Origin: Lobosporangium transversale
Lineage: Eukaryota > Mortierellomycota > Mortierellomycetes > Mortierellales > Mortierellaceae
Direction of reading: 5' to 3'
DNA length: 64,000 bases
Assembly: GCF_002105155.1 (NCBI RefSeq)
Contig: NW_019028987.1
Span: forward strand, 1 to 64,000
How positions within the stretch are numbered: position 1 is the first letter of the stretch; each line of letters begins with the position of its first letter. The translations under genes and the position numbers were made by a program. Positions 24,279 through 36,679 of this stretch are shown here, piece by piece. Below the pieces are notes generated by a model. The model had not been told where the DNA came from. It did not search any database and saw nothing but the letters and a program-made list of their open reading frames with translations.

Positions 24279-25053
24279 ATGGTTACTCCCTTGAAGAAGC
24301 ATACCATCGTGAAGAAGCACACCGCTACCTTCAAGCGTCATCAGTCTGACCGCTACAAGACTGTCAAGGTACAATAGCTGGATCTGTTCAAAAAAATAAT
24401 AGCAGAAAGATTGGTCAGGATTTTATTCATGGAAAGCATCTAGACATGAATTCAAAGAAAAAAAGATTGGTCTTTACATGTAAGACTATTTGGGCGATGC
24501 AATCAATAACTGTGACAGTATTCTCAAATTTTACTGGATTCAGGACTAAAGATCAAAAATAATATTTGATATGTATTTATTTGGTCTGCGTTCGGGTAAC
24601 AGTGTTCGTTATCACCATTTGGCAACCTAGAAACTCGATCAGGATACGTTTTGTGTCTGTCAGCAACAGGATAGTGCGGTATAAAGAATTAGAGCTAATA
24701 AACAGCGCTTTTTATATATATATATATATATATGCTTCTTTTAACAGGAGTCATGGAGAAAGCCTAAGGGTATTGATAACCGCGTTCGTCGCCGTTTCAA
24801 GGGCCAGATTGCCATGCCTAAGATCGGTTACGGAAACAACAGGCTCACCCGCCACATGATGCCTTCCGGCTTCAAGAAGTTTGTTGTCTCCAACATTGCC
24901 GAGTTGAACCTCCTCTTGATGCACAACCGCACCTTTGCTGCTGAGATTGCCCATAACGTCTCTTCCCGCAACCGCATCGCCATTGTTGAGCGTGCCCAGC
25001 AACTCAACATCAAGGTCACCAACGCTAACGCTCGCGTCAGAACCGAGGCTTAA
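24279..25053 (+). CDS. RPL32: 60S ribosomal protein eL32
   Basis: Structural protein of the large ribosomal subunit. Exon 1 is 24279-24368 ([20 protein letters not shown]...) and exon 2 is 24748-25053, giving 131 residues, the normal length for eL32. Conserved blocks include [20 protein letters not shown] and [17 protein letters not shown]. The 379-bp intron is the longest in this gene-dense part and ends with a TA repeat followed by CTTTTAACAG. Codon use in exon 2 is biased toward C-ending codons, as expected for a highly expressed gene. The 3' end faces that of DIS3. Confidence 0.97.
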
Positions 25054-25231
25054 ATGGTCTTTTATGATCTTTAATTTCATCACTTTTTAGTCAATGAAGA
25101 CTCAAAAAAGACCGACTTGCTTGAATAAAAATCATCAGAAAGATGGGTGCTTGTTTTACAATGCTTTTGGTGAGATGAGCAACGCTGGGTTATTTTATTG
25201 AGCGGCATCTATATTTTGTATAGCCTATTTT

Positions 25232-28200
25232 TCAAGATAATGTGAACTCATTGATCCGGAGACGATCAAAAGATTCCATGACCACGTAGAGGCTGTCATC
25301 TAGTGGCGTCTGATAATAAAGCCCTTCAGAACTGACGGGCTGCTTACGCATACGTTTTATTTTTGAATCCTTTTCAAACTGTTTCTGCTGCTCCTGAATA
25401 AGATGGATTAAATCTTGCTTCGACAAGGGTGCGAGCTCAGGATCCTGTTGAACAATGCGATTCACTTCATCCTCTTTCAGCTGCCTTCCAACAGCACCTT
25501 TCTTAAGCATCTGGGATTTGTTTCTTAAAGGTGTGGCAGACGTATTATGATGGAGACCAATCAATACCATGTAGATGCTGTGGCGATGGGCATACGATCT
25601 TTTTAACCGTAAAGCTATTCTGACTTTATCAAAAAGACGAAATTTGACGGTACAAAGGAGACCCGGGGGATATAATGCCAACACTTGAGGAGGAACTCGA
25701 AGACAGATTTGTGTCATTAAGTCTGTATCCATCTCACACCCAGAAACAGTAATCAAATGATCACCGTTGTGAAGATCAACACCCTCTTTTGAGCTCTTTC
25801 CTCCTTGAAGAACCGATAGAGGTATGATGATCTCCCCAGATTTCTCTTTGAGATAAACAGGGCCTTTAATCCCGAAACGAGGTACAAAAACAAAGAAACC
25901 GTTTTCACGAATCTCTGAAATAATTCCTGTCTCCACAAATAGGACATCTTCAGCTTCACTTTCGGCATTAATCGCTGCTGGATTCTTCGTTTTTTGTAGA
26001 ACATAAAGGGTCTGGAATAACTCTGTCGAGTCTTTTTGTGCCAACTTCGACTCCCTGTTTTTGTAGTTGAGATGATCTGCCAACTGCTCCATCTTGAAGC
26101 CGTTTTTTAGCAAATCAGATGTTATTGGCGATACATGAGATCGACTAGGTTCTGTACTCTTGAGACATGCCATTAATTGTCTATGAACCACAAGATCCGC
26201 ATAGCGACGGATGGGTGACTAGAGAAATCATTATCACGCACACTAACCAGTTAGAAAAATGGGTCAGGGCTAAGTGGGGATTCGATCTACTCCATGGTGT
26301 TTCCCATTGATTAACTTACGGTAAAGTGAGTGTAAAAGTCTAGAGCCAGGCCATAATGCGCATATTCATTAATGGGTTTGGAACCGGAAGAAATATAACA
26401 AGCCTCGGACATAGCCATGGTTGCCATAGTCTTCAAGAGCCGGACAAATTCGATATCGTCTTGACTCTTTGCAGCACAGTCTCGTAATGAATTGGCGAGC
26501 GCAAGATTTGAACTGGTATCGATTGTAAAACCCTATCGCGTTGAGGCAGATTAATAATGCATTAGGCATTAGCATCAATGAAGGAATTTTCTCGTTCCTA
26601 CATAAGCAAGGTACTAAAATGTCCAATCTCATACTCTACTCTCTGCAGCGCGAAGGAGCATCTTGAAGTGACTGTCAATAGGAGGGGGATGGTGGCGGAG
26701 CATCGCTGAGTCTCGGAATCCTTCATAAATCTTTTTGGCTACATAAGAATTGGCCATGACCATGGCTTCTTCAATAACTTGATGTACTTCCAGTGATTGC
26801 TTTGGCAGAATGTCAGATATCCCACCACCCTCTTCTTTAAACTTGAATTTAACTTCTGAGCTCTCTAACTCCAATCCTCCACCGGCTATACGGCGTGCCT
26901 ATGAAGTAAGTCGTAATATCAGTCAGTTCGCATCTAGGTGTTAAATTTAAAAAGGTCGATCGGATATACAAAGGTGGCTTTAACATACTCTAATTTTACG
27001 CATTGTTTTGGCCAAGAGGATGACAAGAGGTTTAAGCTGCTTGCATAGTTTCGCATCTAGCCCAGAAACAACATCCTTGCCATCCAAAAGTCCTTGCGCC
27101 TGCTCGTACTCCATTTCACATGCGGATCGAATGACTGAGCGCCCAAACCAGGCGTCAATTATATTCGCCTCGTGATCAAGAATCCAGATAACGGACACTA
27201 TTATTTTTTTTTAAAAAAAAAAAAAAAAAAAAAATCAAAATTAAATACATAATCCTCCTCATTTGCTTCGCAATCACCAAAGGTACACTTATTAACGTAG
27301 AATCAAACAATAGCTCAACTCACTAGCGTATCGATCAACATGATGACGTAAAGAGCATACTTGCTCGCTCAAGACCTTGGGGAGCATATCAAATCGACGA
27401 TCTGACAAGTATATCGTGGTTCCTCGAGCTCTAGCCTCAAGGTCCGTGAGCGAACCTTCCTTCACAAAGTAGCTGACATCTGCAATGTGAACGCCAAACT
27501 CAATATTGCCATTGCTAATCTCTTTAATCGAAATTGCGTCATCGATATCCTGGCAATTTGGAGGATCAATACTGAAGATGACATGTTTCCTGAGATCTCG
27601 TCGTCTACTAAGCTCCGATGGCTCAGGTATCCAGGGATTGTCCGATGTATTGATGGGCATCTCTCTGAGTGATCCTTCGCTGAACTCTTGAGTAGTCTGT
27701 GAAACAGAGATACCGTGCTCAATCAAAATGGCTGAGATTTCAGTATCCAAGTCATGAGCAGGACCAATGCTGCGTACGTAATGGCCATTCGGGTACTGCG
27801 AGCTGCTAGGCCAGCTGTCAATGCGAACAACGATTCTTTGGTTTACTAGGGCCTTTGGATCATGGTGACGGATCCTGATTTTTGGGATCACTGGATCCAA
27901 AGGGAGCACCAAGTGAAATGACCCTAATTCTTTCTCTGAGCCCTCCTGCAGCGTTGCAACATATGGCCGCCAGTTTCTAGACATGATGCCGACCACACGG
28001 CCCGTTGGCTTAATTTCATTGGAGCGATGCTGGCCTTCTTCATCATCACCTGCACCATGAATTTCTTCAGGATCATACGATATATAGGTCGACGGCGCTA
28101 CCCAAGAGCTTTTGTTTAAAAGCTCGACGACCACCATGTCGCCATGAACGGCGCGATTACGGTGCTCGGAACCGACAATTACAATTTCGCCGATATTCGC

Positions 28201-28658
28201 GCCCCCTCGAATAAAGGCTTGATCTCGATGATTTGCACGAACTCGGAGAACACCCTGGAAGAAGCGCTCAGACTTTACACCGGCCTCAAGCTCGGACATG
28301 GGCTTATACTAAAACCGGAACCAATTAGGGAATATGTGCTCATGAGTACTTGCCAATGCTCTTCGGTACCATACCATCAAATATACCACCAATATCCATG
28401 ATTATTCTCTACTTACTTCTTGGTATCCTATTCCATTTGAGCCCTTTCTTGAAATACTAAGTCCTTTGTTCTGGCAGTCGAGATCCTCTTCCAAAATCGC
28501 CTCCTTTAACGAACCTAATAATTCATGCAGCACTAATCCTGTAGGCCAGTATTCATCCAAATATGTCTTGAGAGACATTACCACGATGCCACTGGTGTCC
28601 ATGTTAGATGATATATAGATATCCTCCTGCGTGAACTACAGTGAACGGTTAAAAAAAA

Positions 28659-28694
<36 letters not shown>

Positions 28695-29585
28695 AAAGAA
28701 AAGTTAAATGGTAATGCAAAGCCTAACCATACTTGAAGTATTATCTAAAGCTTTACCTGCTCTGAGAGTAAAATAATCGGAGCCTTTCCCAATAAATGGT
28801 AGCGATACCATCTTGCTGCCTGCACGAGAGCTCGCCAGTCCCTATGTTCAATCGATTCATGTACCTCGCGTAAAACCAAAGTGTCCTGACAATGCTCGTT
28901 GCTAAAGACCACGCTTCTGCGACGGGGATCTTTAACTACTTGTCGCAAACTCTTGTATGTTCTTGACTTATCCTCGTTTTGAAGCTAGATAAGACACAAT
29001 GAAATAGGCAGGCATTAGAAGCCAATTCATCCTCCAACAAAGTTATGAATCAAGGTTCGATTTTGTTGTTCGAATTATATCTTTCAGCTTGTTACCCTCT
29101 GAAGAACTGTCTCTGTGAATATAATATTTGTCAATTCTTCTTGCTCCAATAGTTCTACATAGCGCAAAGCGACCTATGTCATCATAAATACATCAATATA
29201 GGTTACGATATTAAAAAAAAATCAATTGAACGTGCTTGATAGCAAGCCATACCGAATAGTCTGGAATGAGATAGTACTGAGGTTCTTGGCTTAAGAGGCT
29301 TGACTCAACAACGACTTTCTGATGGCATTGCGGTTTTAATGGACATTGACTTGAAAGGCAAGGGATATCCTTGCGAAGATAGACTTTAAGATATTAAAGG
29401 GCAAGGGATAGATATACTTATTAGAATAATAACAGTAATAATAGTATAATAAAGGTAAAATGAACAAAATTGGAGTGGAGCTTATAATAAATGAAGGAAA
29501 CAATGAATCATGTACCCTCACGAACACGTTTCACCACCGTATTCTTGTTGGTCTTGCGAAAATGCACATTCTCAGTTTTGAGCAT
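25232..29585 (-). CDS. DIS3: Exosome exoribonuclease Dis3/Rrp44
   Basis: Catalytic subunit of the RNA exosome, acting 3' to 5' in nucleus and cytoplasm. Ten exons (minus): 29516-29585, 29253-29383, 29096-29173, 28757-28984, 28417-28635, 27324-28308, 26989-27197, 26635-26898, 26320-26532, 25232-26218; 1,127 residues. Order: N-terminal CR3 cysteines (KDIPCLSSQCPLKPQC, about residues 27-42); a PIN endonuclease region ending with HRDWRALVQAARWY; cold-shock domains (FFQGVLRVRANHRDQAFIRG); the RNB domain with the acidic metal site DPPNCQDIDDAIS and HIADVSYFV; SPIRRYADLVVHRQLMA; and a C-terminal S1 domain. The RNB aspartates are present, so it should be active. The N-terminus (MLKTENVHFRKTNKNTVVKR) is family-like and supports the start. 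A GAAA microsatellite sits in one intron near 28655-28697. Confidence 0.95.
28652..28698. repeat. GAAA microsatellite in a DIS3 intron
   Basis: About ten units of AAAG/GAAA lie inside the intron between DIS3 exons 4 and 5. The coding frame is not affected. Confidence 0.85.
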
Positions 29586-29764
29586 GTTGGAGCAAATGGG
29601 ATGAGTTAGTTTTTACATCTTTTTCTTGTTCTCTGAGTATTTGGGTTTTTGAGAGTCACAGGTGTACTCATTTATTTCCCTCTGTTGTAATATTCTCACA
29701 CCATTTTCCTTTCCAGTTCAAATTTTTCGTTTTCGTATTACTACAGTTTCAACTCGGCAAAGTT
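29586..29764. promoter_or_regulatory. Shared divergent promoter region, DIS3 and copper transporter
   Basis: Only 179 bp separate the two start codons, so both 5' leaders and promoters must lie here. The region is T/C-rich on the CTR sense strand, with TTTTTCTTGTTCTC and TCCCTCTG tracts. I do not see a clear TATA box or a canonical copper-response element. Confidence 0.5.
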
Positions 29765-30171
29765 ATGGATCACGATGGAGGACACAGCGATCATGGTGAC
29801 GGGCACGATGGTGAACATAGAGGTGGTGACCACGGTGGAGGGGAAGGCTCCTGCAGCATGAACATGCTCTTCAACTGGGATACAGAGAATCTTTGTGTCG
29901 TCTTCGAATCATGGAAGATTAACACCCCGCTTGGATTAATTTTCTCATGTCTCATCGTTATCGGCTTGGCAGCATCGTATGAACTGCTTAGAGCACAGTC
30001 CCGTCTATATGAAGAACGCTTGCGCGAAGGTGCCAGAAAGAGACATGGTGGTGAATCTACCTCAACCCACGCTCACGTTGGCAGTGATATTAGTCACGAT
30101 GATGAAGAGCCTCTCTTGCCTACTAGGAACTTGACTTTCCGGTAATATATTAAACATGTATTGTAACTGAA

Positions 30172-30204
<33 letters not shown>

Positions 30205-30471
30205 TTGACGATAGGAGCTTCATCTAAGTTTATGTTTATGCCATGCGTATTCTTTTCTTTTTATTTACACTATTAAAGGTTGTTGAGACAGCAGCAACTC
30301 ACTCGCGCCTTATTCTACATGGCTCAAGTCTTTGTCGGCTTTTTCCTGATGCTCATTTTCATGACCTATAATGGATATCTCATGGCAAGCACTGTTATAG
30401 GCGCGGGTCTTGGTTTTTATTGCTTTGGAGGTGACGCTTTATCTTCTACGAAAGCTTTGAGTTGCCATTAA
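29765..30471 (+). CDS. CTR: CTR-family high-affinity copper transporter
   Basis: Trimeric Cu(I) importer of the plasma or vacuolar membrane. Exons 29765-30141 and 30279-30471 give 189 residues. The N-terminus is extremely His/Gly/Asp-rich (HDGGHSDHGDGHDGEH), followed by a methionine motif (CSMNM) and FNWDTENLCVVFESWKI before TM1. TM2 carries the MxxxM copper motif (MLIFM) and TM3 the small-residue packing motif GAGLGFYCFG. The loop between TM1 and TM2 is basic and then His-containing. The intron (137 bp) contains a run of about 28 T. The gene is divergent from DIS3. A C-terminal CxC-type motif is reduced to a lone cysteine. Plasma membrane versus vacuole cannot be decided from the sequence. 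Confidence 0.93.
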
Positions 30472-31286
30472 AAAAAGGATTTATTTTAGTCCTTGGCTTC
30501 AAGAATTTGCTTGGCATTTTGTCTATTATCAAATAGTTTGCTACGCCACGTCTTGAGAATAAAATATACAATGAACAAATATATTTTTAAAATACTCATT
30601 TTGAATTAGAAATAGGGAAAAAAAATTTATGTACATGTACATTGAATTAACTGGAACCAGTGGCCACCAGCTCAATCATCATTTTTGATTAGAAAATATA
30701 ATCAAATGAAACGGATAGATCATGCAGATCATTTGAATCATTCTCAATCATCTATTCATCCCAACCTCGTTTCGCCCTCCAAGTATACAGTAAAATGTCT
30801 TCCGTCAACTCTGATATTAATAACCTGCTCTCCTACAATGGCCTGAGTGGCCGGTGTAGTGAGTCTGAGGAGAGTGTCTTGTTGACAATTAAAATGTTGT
30901 GTCTAAAAAAGGAAAGTATTCTATTCGTTTTAAAACGTGATAAATACATTTATTCATGAACAATTTTAGGAACGTCCTTTGACGGAAGTTTCTGCGTTTC
31001 GTTACTCAATTTGTGGGACAAATTATTACTTGAGGTTGATTTCTTTCCTGTTCCTGTCTATTGACAAGTTTTTGTGTGTTCAAGGAAATCTACTTTGTCG
31101 TTCGAACAAGAATGCACAAAATCATATAAATACAACACGCATTCCCAGAAAAAATTTCTTAACAACAACAACAGCAACAAAAAAAATAAAAATAAAAAAG
31201 ATTCCCATTCAGAATTCACTGGTCCATTCAGACTTTGAACAACAACAGTAAACGATAACGGTAACAGCTAGCAGCGACAAAAAAAC
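30472..31286. other. Spacer between CTR and the P450 gene
   Basis: No gene is supported. It contains the CTR 3' end and the P450 promoter. The leader just before the P450 start is A-rich with CAACAACAACAGCAAC-type repeats (about 31160-31200). Confidence 0.5.
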
Positions 31287-33385
31287 ATGCATACGAACCT
31301 AGTCCTCGGAACCACTGTAGCTGCAGCTGCTATTGGCTACTTCTTCAAACCTAAAAAACCAAAAACCGAGCTCGAGGTAAACTCGGTGCCCATCCCAACC
31401 GTCCCCTCTTATCTTCCTCTCCAGGTCGATAGTCTTCTCAAGTATATCTTTTCAGTATACGCTGAAAAAGATGAATTCGAATACTTAAGACATCTTTCAG
31501 CTCAATACGGAAATACCCTCAATTTTCGCGGTTTCAACGAGGATTTAATCATTGTTTTGGATCCCTCGAGCATTCAGCACATTCTAGCTAAAAACCAGCC
31601 AAATTATGAAAAGGGTAAGCAATTCAAAGACCATAGACCATCGATCGTAAAGCTTTTCTCTTCTGGTTTTGCAGCATCTCCGGTTGAACAATTCATTCAT
31701 ATTCCTTACGCTACAGGCGCCGAATTTCAAGCGATATTCCATGATTTCCTTGGTAACGGTATTTTCAATGCTGATGGTGAAACTTGGAAGATTCAGCGAC
31801 ATCTCGCAAGGTAGATTGCATGACCCGATGTAGCGTCTCTGATCCCCTTTTCTCTTCATCCATGCTTACGCTGCTTCATTTTCTTGTGGTTGGTTAGGCC
31901 TCATTTTCAAACATCCGAGTTTAGAGATGCAGCTCTAATCAACAGACATGTAGATGAGCTTTTAAAGGTGATTGACAAGCATCTTGCCTCTAACCCTGAA
32001 AAGCCTATTGAAGTCCAGGTGAGTGCCTTGTACAAACTTGAAACCTATCGAAGTTGCTGTTGTTATATTTTATATTGATGGTATTTTCCTTTTATATATA
32101 TATATATATATATTTTTAGAGCCTTTTCTGCAGATTCACTCTTGATGAAGCTACCGAATTTTTGTTTGGTGAGGCTGCGAATGCCCTCCAGGATGAGGAC
32201 AATGACTTCGCCACTGCATTCAATTATACCCAAGCAATTACAGGCTGGCGCTTCCGTGTACCTCTCTGGAGATATGTGGTACCAACCAGACGATTCCTAA
32301 AGGAAATCAAAAAGTTGGATGATTTTGTGTACAGGATCGTCGACAAAGGCATCGCCCGTGAGGAGGCACGTACAAGGGAACAGGAGAAAAATCCATCCGA
32401 TGATGAACATGGGGGAAAAGGTGGACATGAGAATCTTCTTGACCACTTCTTGAGCCAGAGACAAGAATACGGCTTTGACAGAGAATACCTTCGTGACATG
32501 CTCCTGAACTTCCTGCTTGCAGGTCGAGACACAGTATGTAATAATCCATCGCGTCTCTTAATTTGTTATACTCCGTTGGACATTTACTTACCTGCACCAA
32601 AAACTTTTTTGTCCTTACGCGAAAGACGGCCTCTCTCTTAACATTCACCGTGTGGGAACTGTCAAAGCATCCACATGTCCTTGAAAAACTTAAGCGGGAG
32701 GTTGCTGAAGTTGTTGCAAGCGGTACCGCTCCAAGCTATGATGACATTAAAAAGCTCAAGTACGTAATGAATTATATTTGATAGAATGAAGAGAAAAATC
32801 GCATGTGCAGCTTAGAATTTTCACTGATTTTTTCTCGTCTATCATGAATATTCTTAGGTATCAGAAGCAAGTGATTAACGAAGTACTCCGACTTTACCCT
32901 CCAGTCCCATATAACACAAGGTAAGCTCCTGATAGTAGAATAAGGACGAATTCAATTTCCTTCTTTTTCAATCTTCATAACATGTATCACTCCGTTTGAT
33001 TAGACATAGTGTGGAGGAAGATGTTCTTCCAAATGGATACTACATCCCGCCGAATACAACTGTGGCCTATGGTGCGTATTCTACTCATCGTTTAGTTGAT
33101 CTATGGGGAGATGATGCACTTGAGTTTGATCCTGATCGTTGGGGACCTGAACGTGTGGGTAAAATCAAGCCTTTCATGTTTGTGCCTTTTCACGCGGGGC
33201 CTAGAATCTGCTTGGGTCAAAATTTGGCATATACAACTGCTCAAGTGACACTAACACGACTTTTGCAGAAATACGATATCAAAGCATCGCCTGGTTTCAA
33301 ACCTGAATTGATGGCCGATATTGTTTTGTTTTCTCGCAACGGGGTTGAAGCCGTGCTTGTGAAGCAAGATTTGTCCGAAATCTGA
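31287..33385 (+). CDS. Cytochrome P450, fatty acid/alkane hydroxylase-like
   Basis: Haem-thiolate monooxygenase. Exons: 31287-31810, 31898-32018, 32120-32533, 32626-32759, 32858-32920, 33004-33385; 545 residues. An N-terminal hydrophobic anchor (LVLGTTVAAAAIGYFF) is followed by a Lys/Pro hinge, as in ER-bound P450s. Motifs: C-helix ETWKIQRHLARPHF, I-helix oxygen-activation motif AGRDT (split from TASLL by an intron), K-helix EVLRLYPP, and the haem loop FHAGPRICLGQN with the axial Cys. The FxxGPRxCLGQ form and the long I-helix region resemble the CYP52/CYP86/CYP704 group that hydroxylates fatty acids or alkanes; this substrate is an inference. The reductase partner is not in the window. All key residues are present. 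Confidence 0.93.
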
Positions 33386-34111
33386 ACACTTACTTTAAAA
33401 GATGAAGTCTTATACTATTCATACTGTATCGTTTATGAGGTGATTAATGTCAAAAAACAAAACGTTCTGTTATTAATAAAGCGAAAAAAGAAAATGGTTT
33501 AAGTTGATGAGACTGTTGTGTTGGTTCTCCAAGAGGCAGTTGTTTAAAAAAAATGCATGAAAGGAGGCTCGCGGCCTGGCATCTCTTTTTTAAACAGCCT
33601 GGTTGTCAAGTGTGGTCATGAAGAACAGATTGAAAAGAGGGCTCCTAGTAGCAAAAAATAATATCATCGATGATGAACATCAGACATCTCACTGTCGCTC
33701 GTCAACAAAGATGTCCCGATACCTCTCCTACTTCTTCCCAGGCGTTTGAGTGTATTGGGAAGGAGGAGGGTGAATGATCGCGGATCATTCATATCGTTCT
33801 TACTGCGACCTCTCTCTCCTATTTTTTTTTTCTTTGAGGCGGGAGAAATATCCGTAGTAATCACATAACAATAGTTGAATACAACTAAACTATCAACGCA
33901 TTGATCCATCTTTCTTTCCTCTCTTGTTTTCGTTTTCTCTTTAAAATCATCATTTTCGTTCTCCTTTGTTCACTTGCTCCCTCATTGACCGCGTGTGTTT
34001 TCTTACACCCGAACGTTTGAAGACCACACCCCCAAGAGTTAATCTTTAATTCACATCTCCATCGCTCATCTATCTTATTTTTAACTTATACATTTATACT
34101 CATCATTCAAC
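33386..34111. other. Spacer upstream of the coiled-coil gene
   Basis: No gene is supported. From about 33910 onward it is strongly pyrimidine-rich (TTTCTTTCCTCTCTTG and similar), typical of a fungal promoter and leader just before the ATG at 34112. Confidence 0.5.
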
Positions 34112-35392
34112 ATGGCCGATGTCGAGAGTGCCCCCGAATTCGCACCTTCTAGCCCCATCACAACTCAGAAGTCAGAGAATGCTGAGAGTGCACCTTTAGA
34201 TGTTACCGAGACGCAGCTTCAAACCACTAACAGCACACCTGCATCCTCCAGTTTACCTCAGCAGCAGGATGCTGAAGTAGACAATGAAGCTATTATGGAT
34301 AACATTGAAGGAGGGGCCGCTATTCCAGACAAAGCCCAGAAGATACCCCCAGCAAAGTCTGCAATCCCAGCACGACGCACCTCCACTGCTACTGCAACCA
34401 CTGCTGCTACTGCTACCACCAAGGCCAAGGGCACGCCTGCTGTTAAGGCGCCCGTCAAATCTGTGGCAGCATCTAGCACCAACACCAAGACTGCGACGAC
34501 AATCAAGGCTGGAGCCACAGGAAATTCTTCAGTCGCCAAAAGAATCAACACTCCTAGCACCACCCCTACCGCTGCTGTGAAAAAGGCTCCAGCCGTTGCT
34601 CCAAGTACCACTGCTTCGAGCAAGGTCACTGCAACCGCTCGTCGTCCAACTGCCTCTGCCTCTGCAATCTCAGCTACAACAAAGGCCACTACTACCACTA
34701 TCCGACCTACCCCTGTCAAACCTGCTGCCAGCCCTGCAACAGCTAAAACCACTTCTACAGCAACCCGTGCTCCAGCCAAAGCTGCCACTGGCTCAATGAC
34801 ATCACGTACTCCTACCAAATCTGTACCATCAGCCTCCAAGACTGCTAGCACCACCGCAACTAAGGCTGGTATCGCACCAAAGGTTCATTCGAGCCGGGGC
34901 AGTATTTCTCCTGTGGGTAGTGTACGCTCCGTAAGGTCAGGTACCCCCACTGGTTCTGAAGCGTCTGAGCTGAAAAAAGAACTTGATAGTATTCGTGAGA
35001 AGGTAGTGCATTGTGTATGATTTTGGATAATATTGTTTGTCCTGCAAGGTAAATTGGTCACCAATACCAACTTCTTTCCCCCTTTCTTTTAACTACCACT
35101 TTAGTACGAAGAGGCTACAGCCGCGTTGAAGATCAAGGAAGAGGAGCTTGTTGCTTTACGAGGACAGCTTGAGAGTGGCTCGAGCTCACATGCGGATGCT
35201 ATTGCTGACACAGTTTCTAGCGACGGAGGAGAAACTGTTGTACCTGAAATTGATTTCTCAAAGATCGAGCCACAGGTGGGGTTGTCACACCCAACCGTTT
35301 TTTTTATTTATTTATATAATGTTATTGGGCGGATGACCTTCCACGTGAACAACCTGCATGTCTGTCTAAAATGGATTCTCACAAGAGAGTAT

Positions 35393-35427
<35 letters not shown>

Positions 35428-36626
35428 GCATATTAGAGTCAGGCCATTGTTGCAGAAGCAATCGCAGCCAAGGAGCAAGAAATTACTGCTTTGAAGAACG
35501 AAGTTGAGAGCTTAAGCGGACTCGTTGAGGTACTTTTTTTTTTTATAAAAAAAACTGGCATCAGAGCCCAATTTTTATATACTTCCTGACAATGTTTGGA
35601 TCTAGATCAAGGAATTTAAACCACCATTATTTACTTACATTTCAACCCATCGATATCATTAGAAATTGCGTACCGAGCATGAGGCCAAGATCAAAGAGCT
35701 GACAGATAGACAGGTCGAGAAGGCTGCAGCGCAGGAGATGGAGCTGGCTTTGCTCCATCAAGAGCTTGCAGAATACACAAAAAAGTACGAAGAGGTTACA
35801 GAGCTTCGTAAGAAACTTGAAGAATCTCAGGCTTTACACTCATCTACTCTTGAGGAGCTTAATAGAATCCATGAAGATAAGCTTCAGAGCCTTGAAATTG
35901 AACTGCAGGCAGCAAAACAAGAGCGCTTTGGAGCCGAAGATGACAATATCAAAGAAAAGTATGGGAAGGACCTGGAAGAGCTTCGTCTCAGTCACCAGAA
36001 AGAGCTTACCCAACTGTCGTCAGATCACAAAAAAGAATTGGATAGGCTTAAGGAACAGCTTGAAGAGAAAATTGAAGAAGCAAAAGAACAGGTTGAGGTA
36101 TGCTTATGACGGGTTATTTTAGTCCTGAGATCCAACCCTTTATATATACATACGCTATCATTACTTATGTATTTTATGATACCCTTTCATAACTTAAACT
36201 TAGACTGAATTGCGCGAGCGGCATTCCAAGGAGCTGAGCGATGCCTTAGCTGCACATACTGCAGCCCTCAATGAGCGTGCAGGAGCAGAGTCAGGAGCGA
36301 TCGAGGCGATCCAGAAGAAGCACAACCAGGACCTCGCTGATCTGAGAGAACTGATTGAGGCTGAACATAAAGCTTACATTGAGTCTGTGCGAGGCTCTCA
36401 CCAGACCGAGCTGAACAAGCTACAGGAGGAACATACGGCACGCATCAGTGAACTGGAGGGTGAACTGAAAGCACTGCAGGAGAAATGTGACAGTGAGATA
36501 TCTGCTTCGAAAGCAGTAATCAATACAGATGTTGAAAGCTTGAAGGCTGCCCACGCTACCGAGCTAGAAACCCTCAAAGCGATCCACGCGGAAGAACTCA
36601 ATACACTGGAGAAGACTACTAAGGTT

Positions 36627-36679
<53 letters not shown>

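Noticed and set aside
34258-34854. A 198-codon minus-strand open frame, very rich in Val and Ala
   Set aside because: It is the exact antisense of the Thr/Ala-rich repeat region of the coiled-coil gene and has no independent domain.
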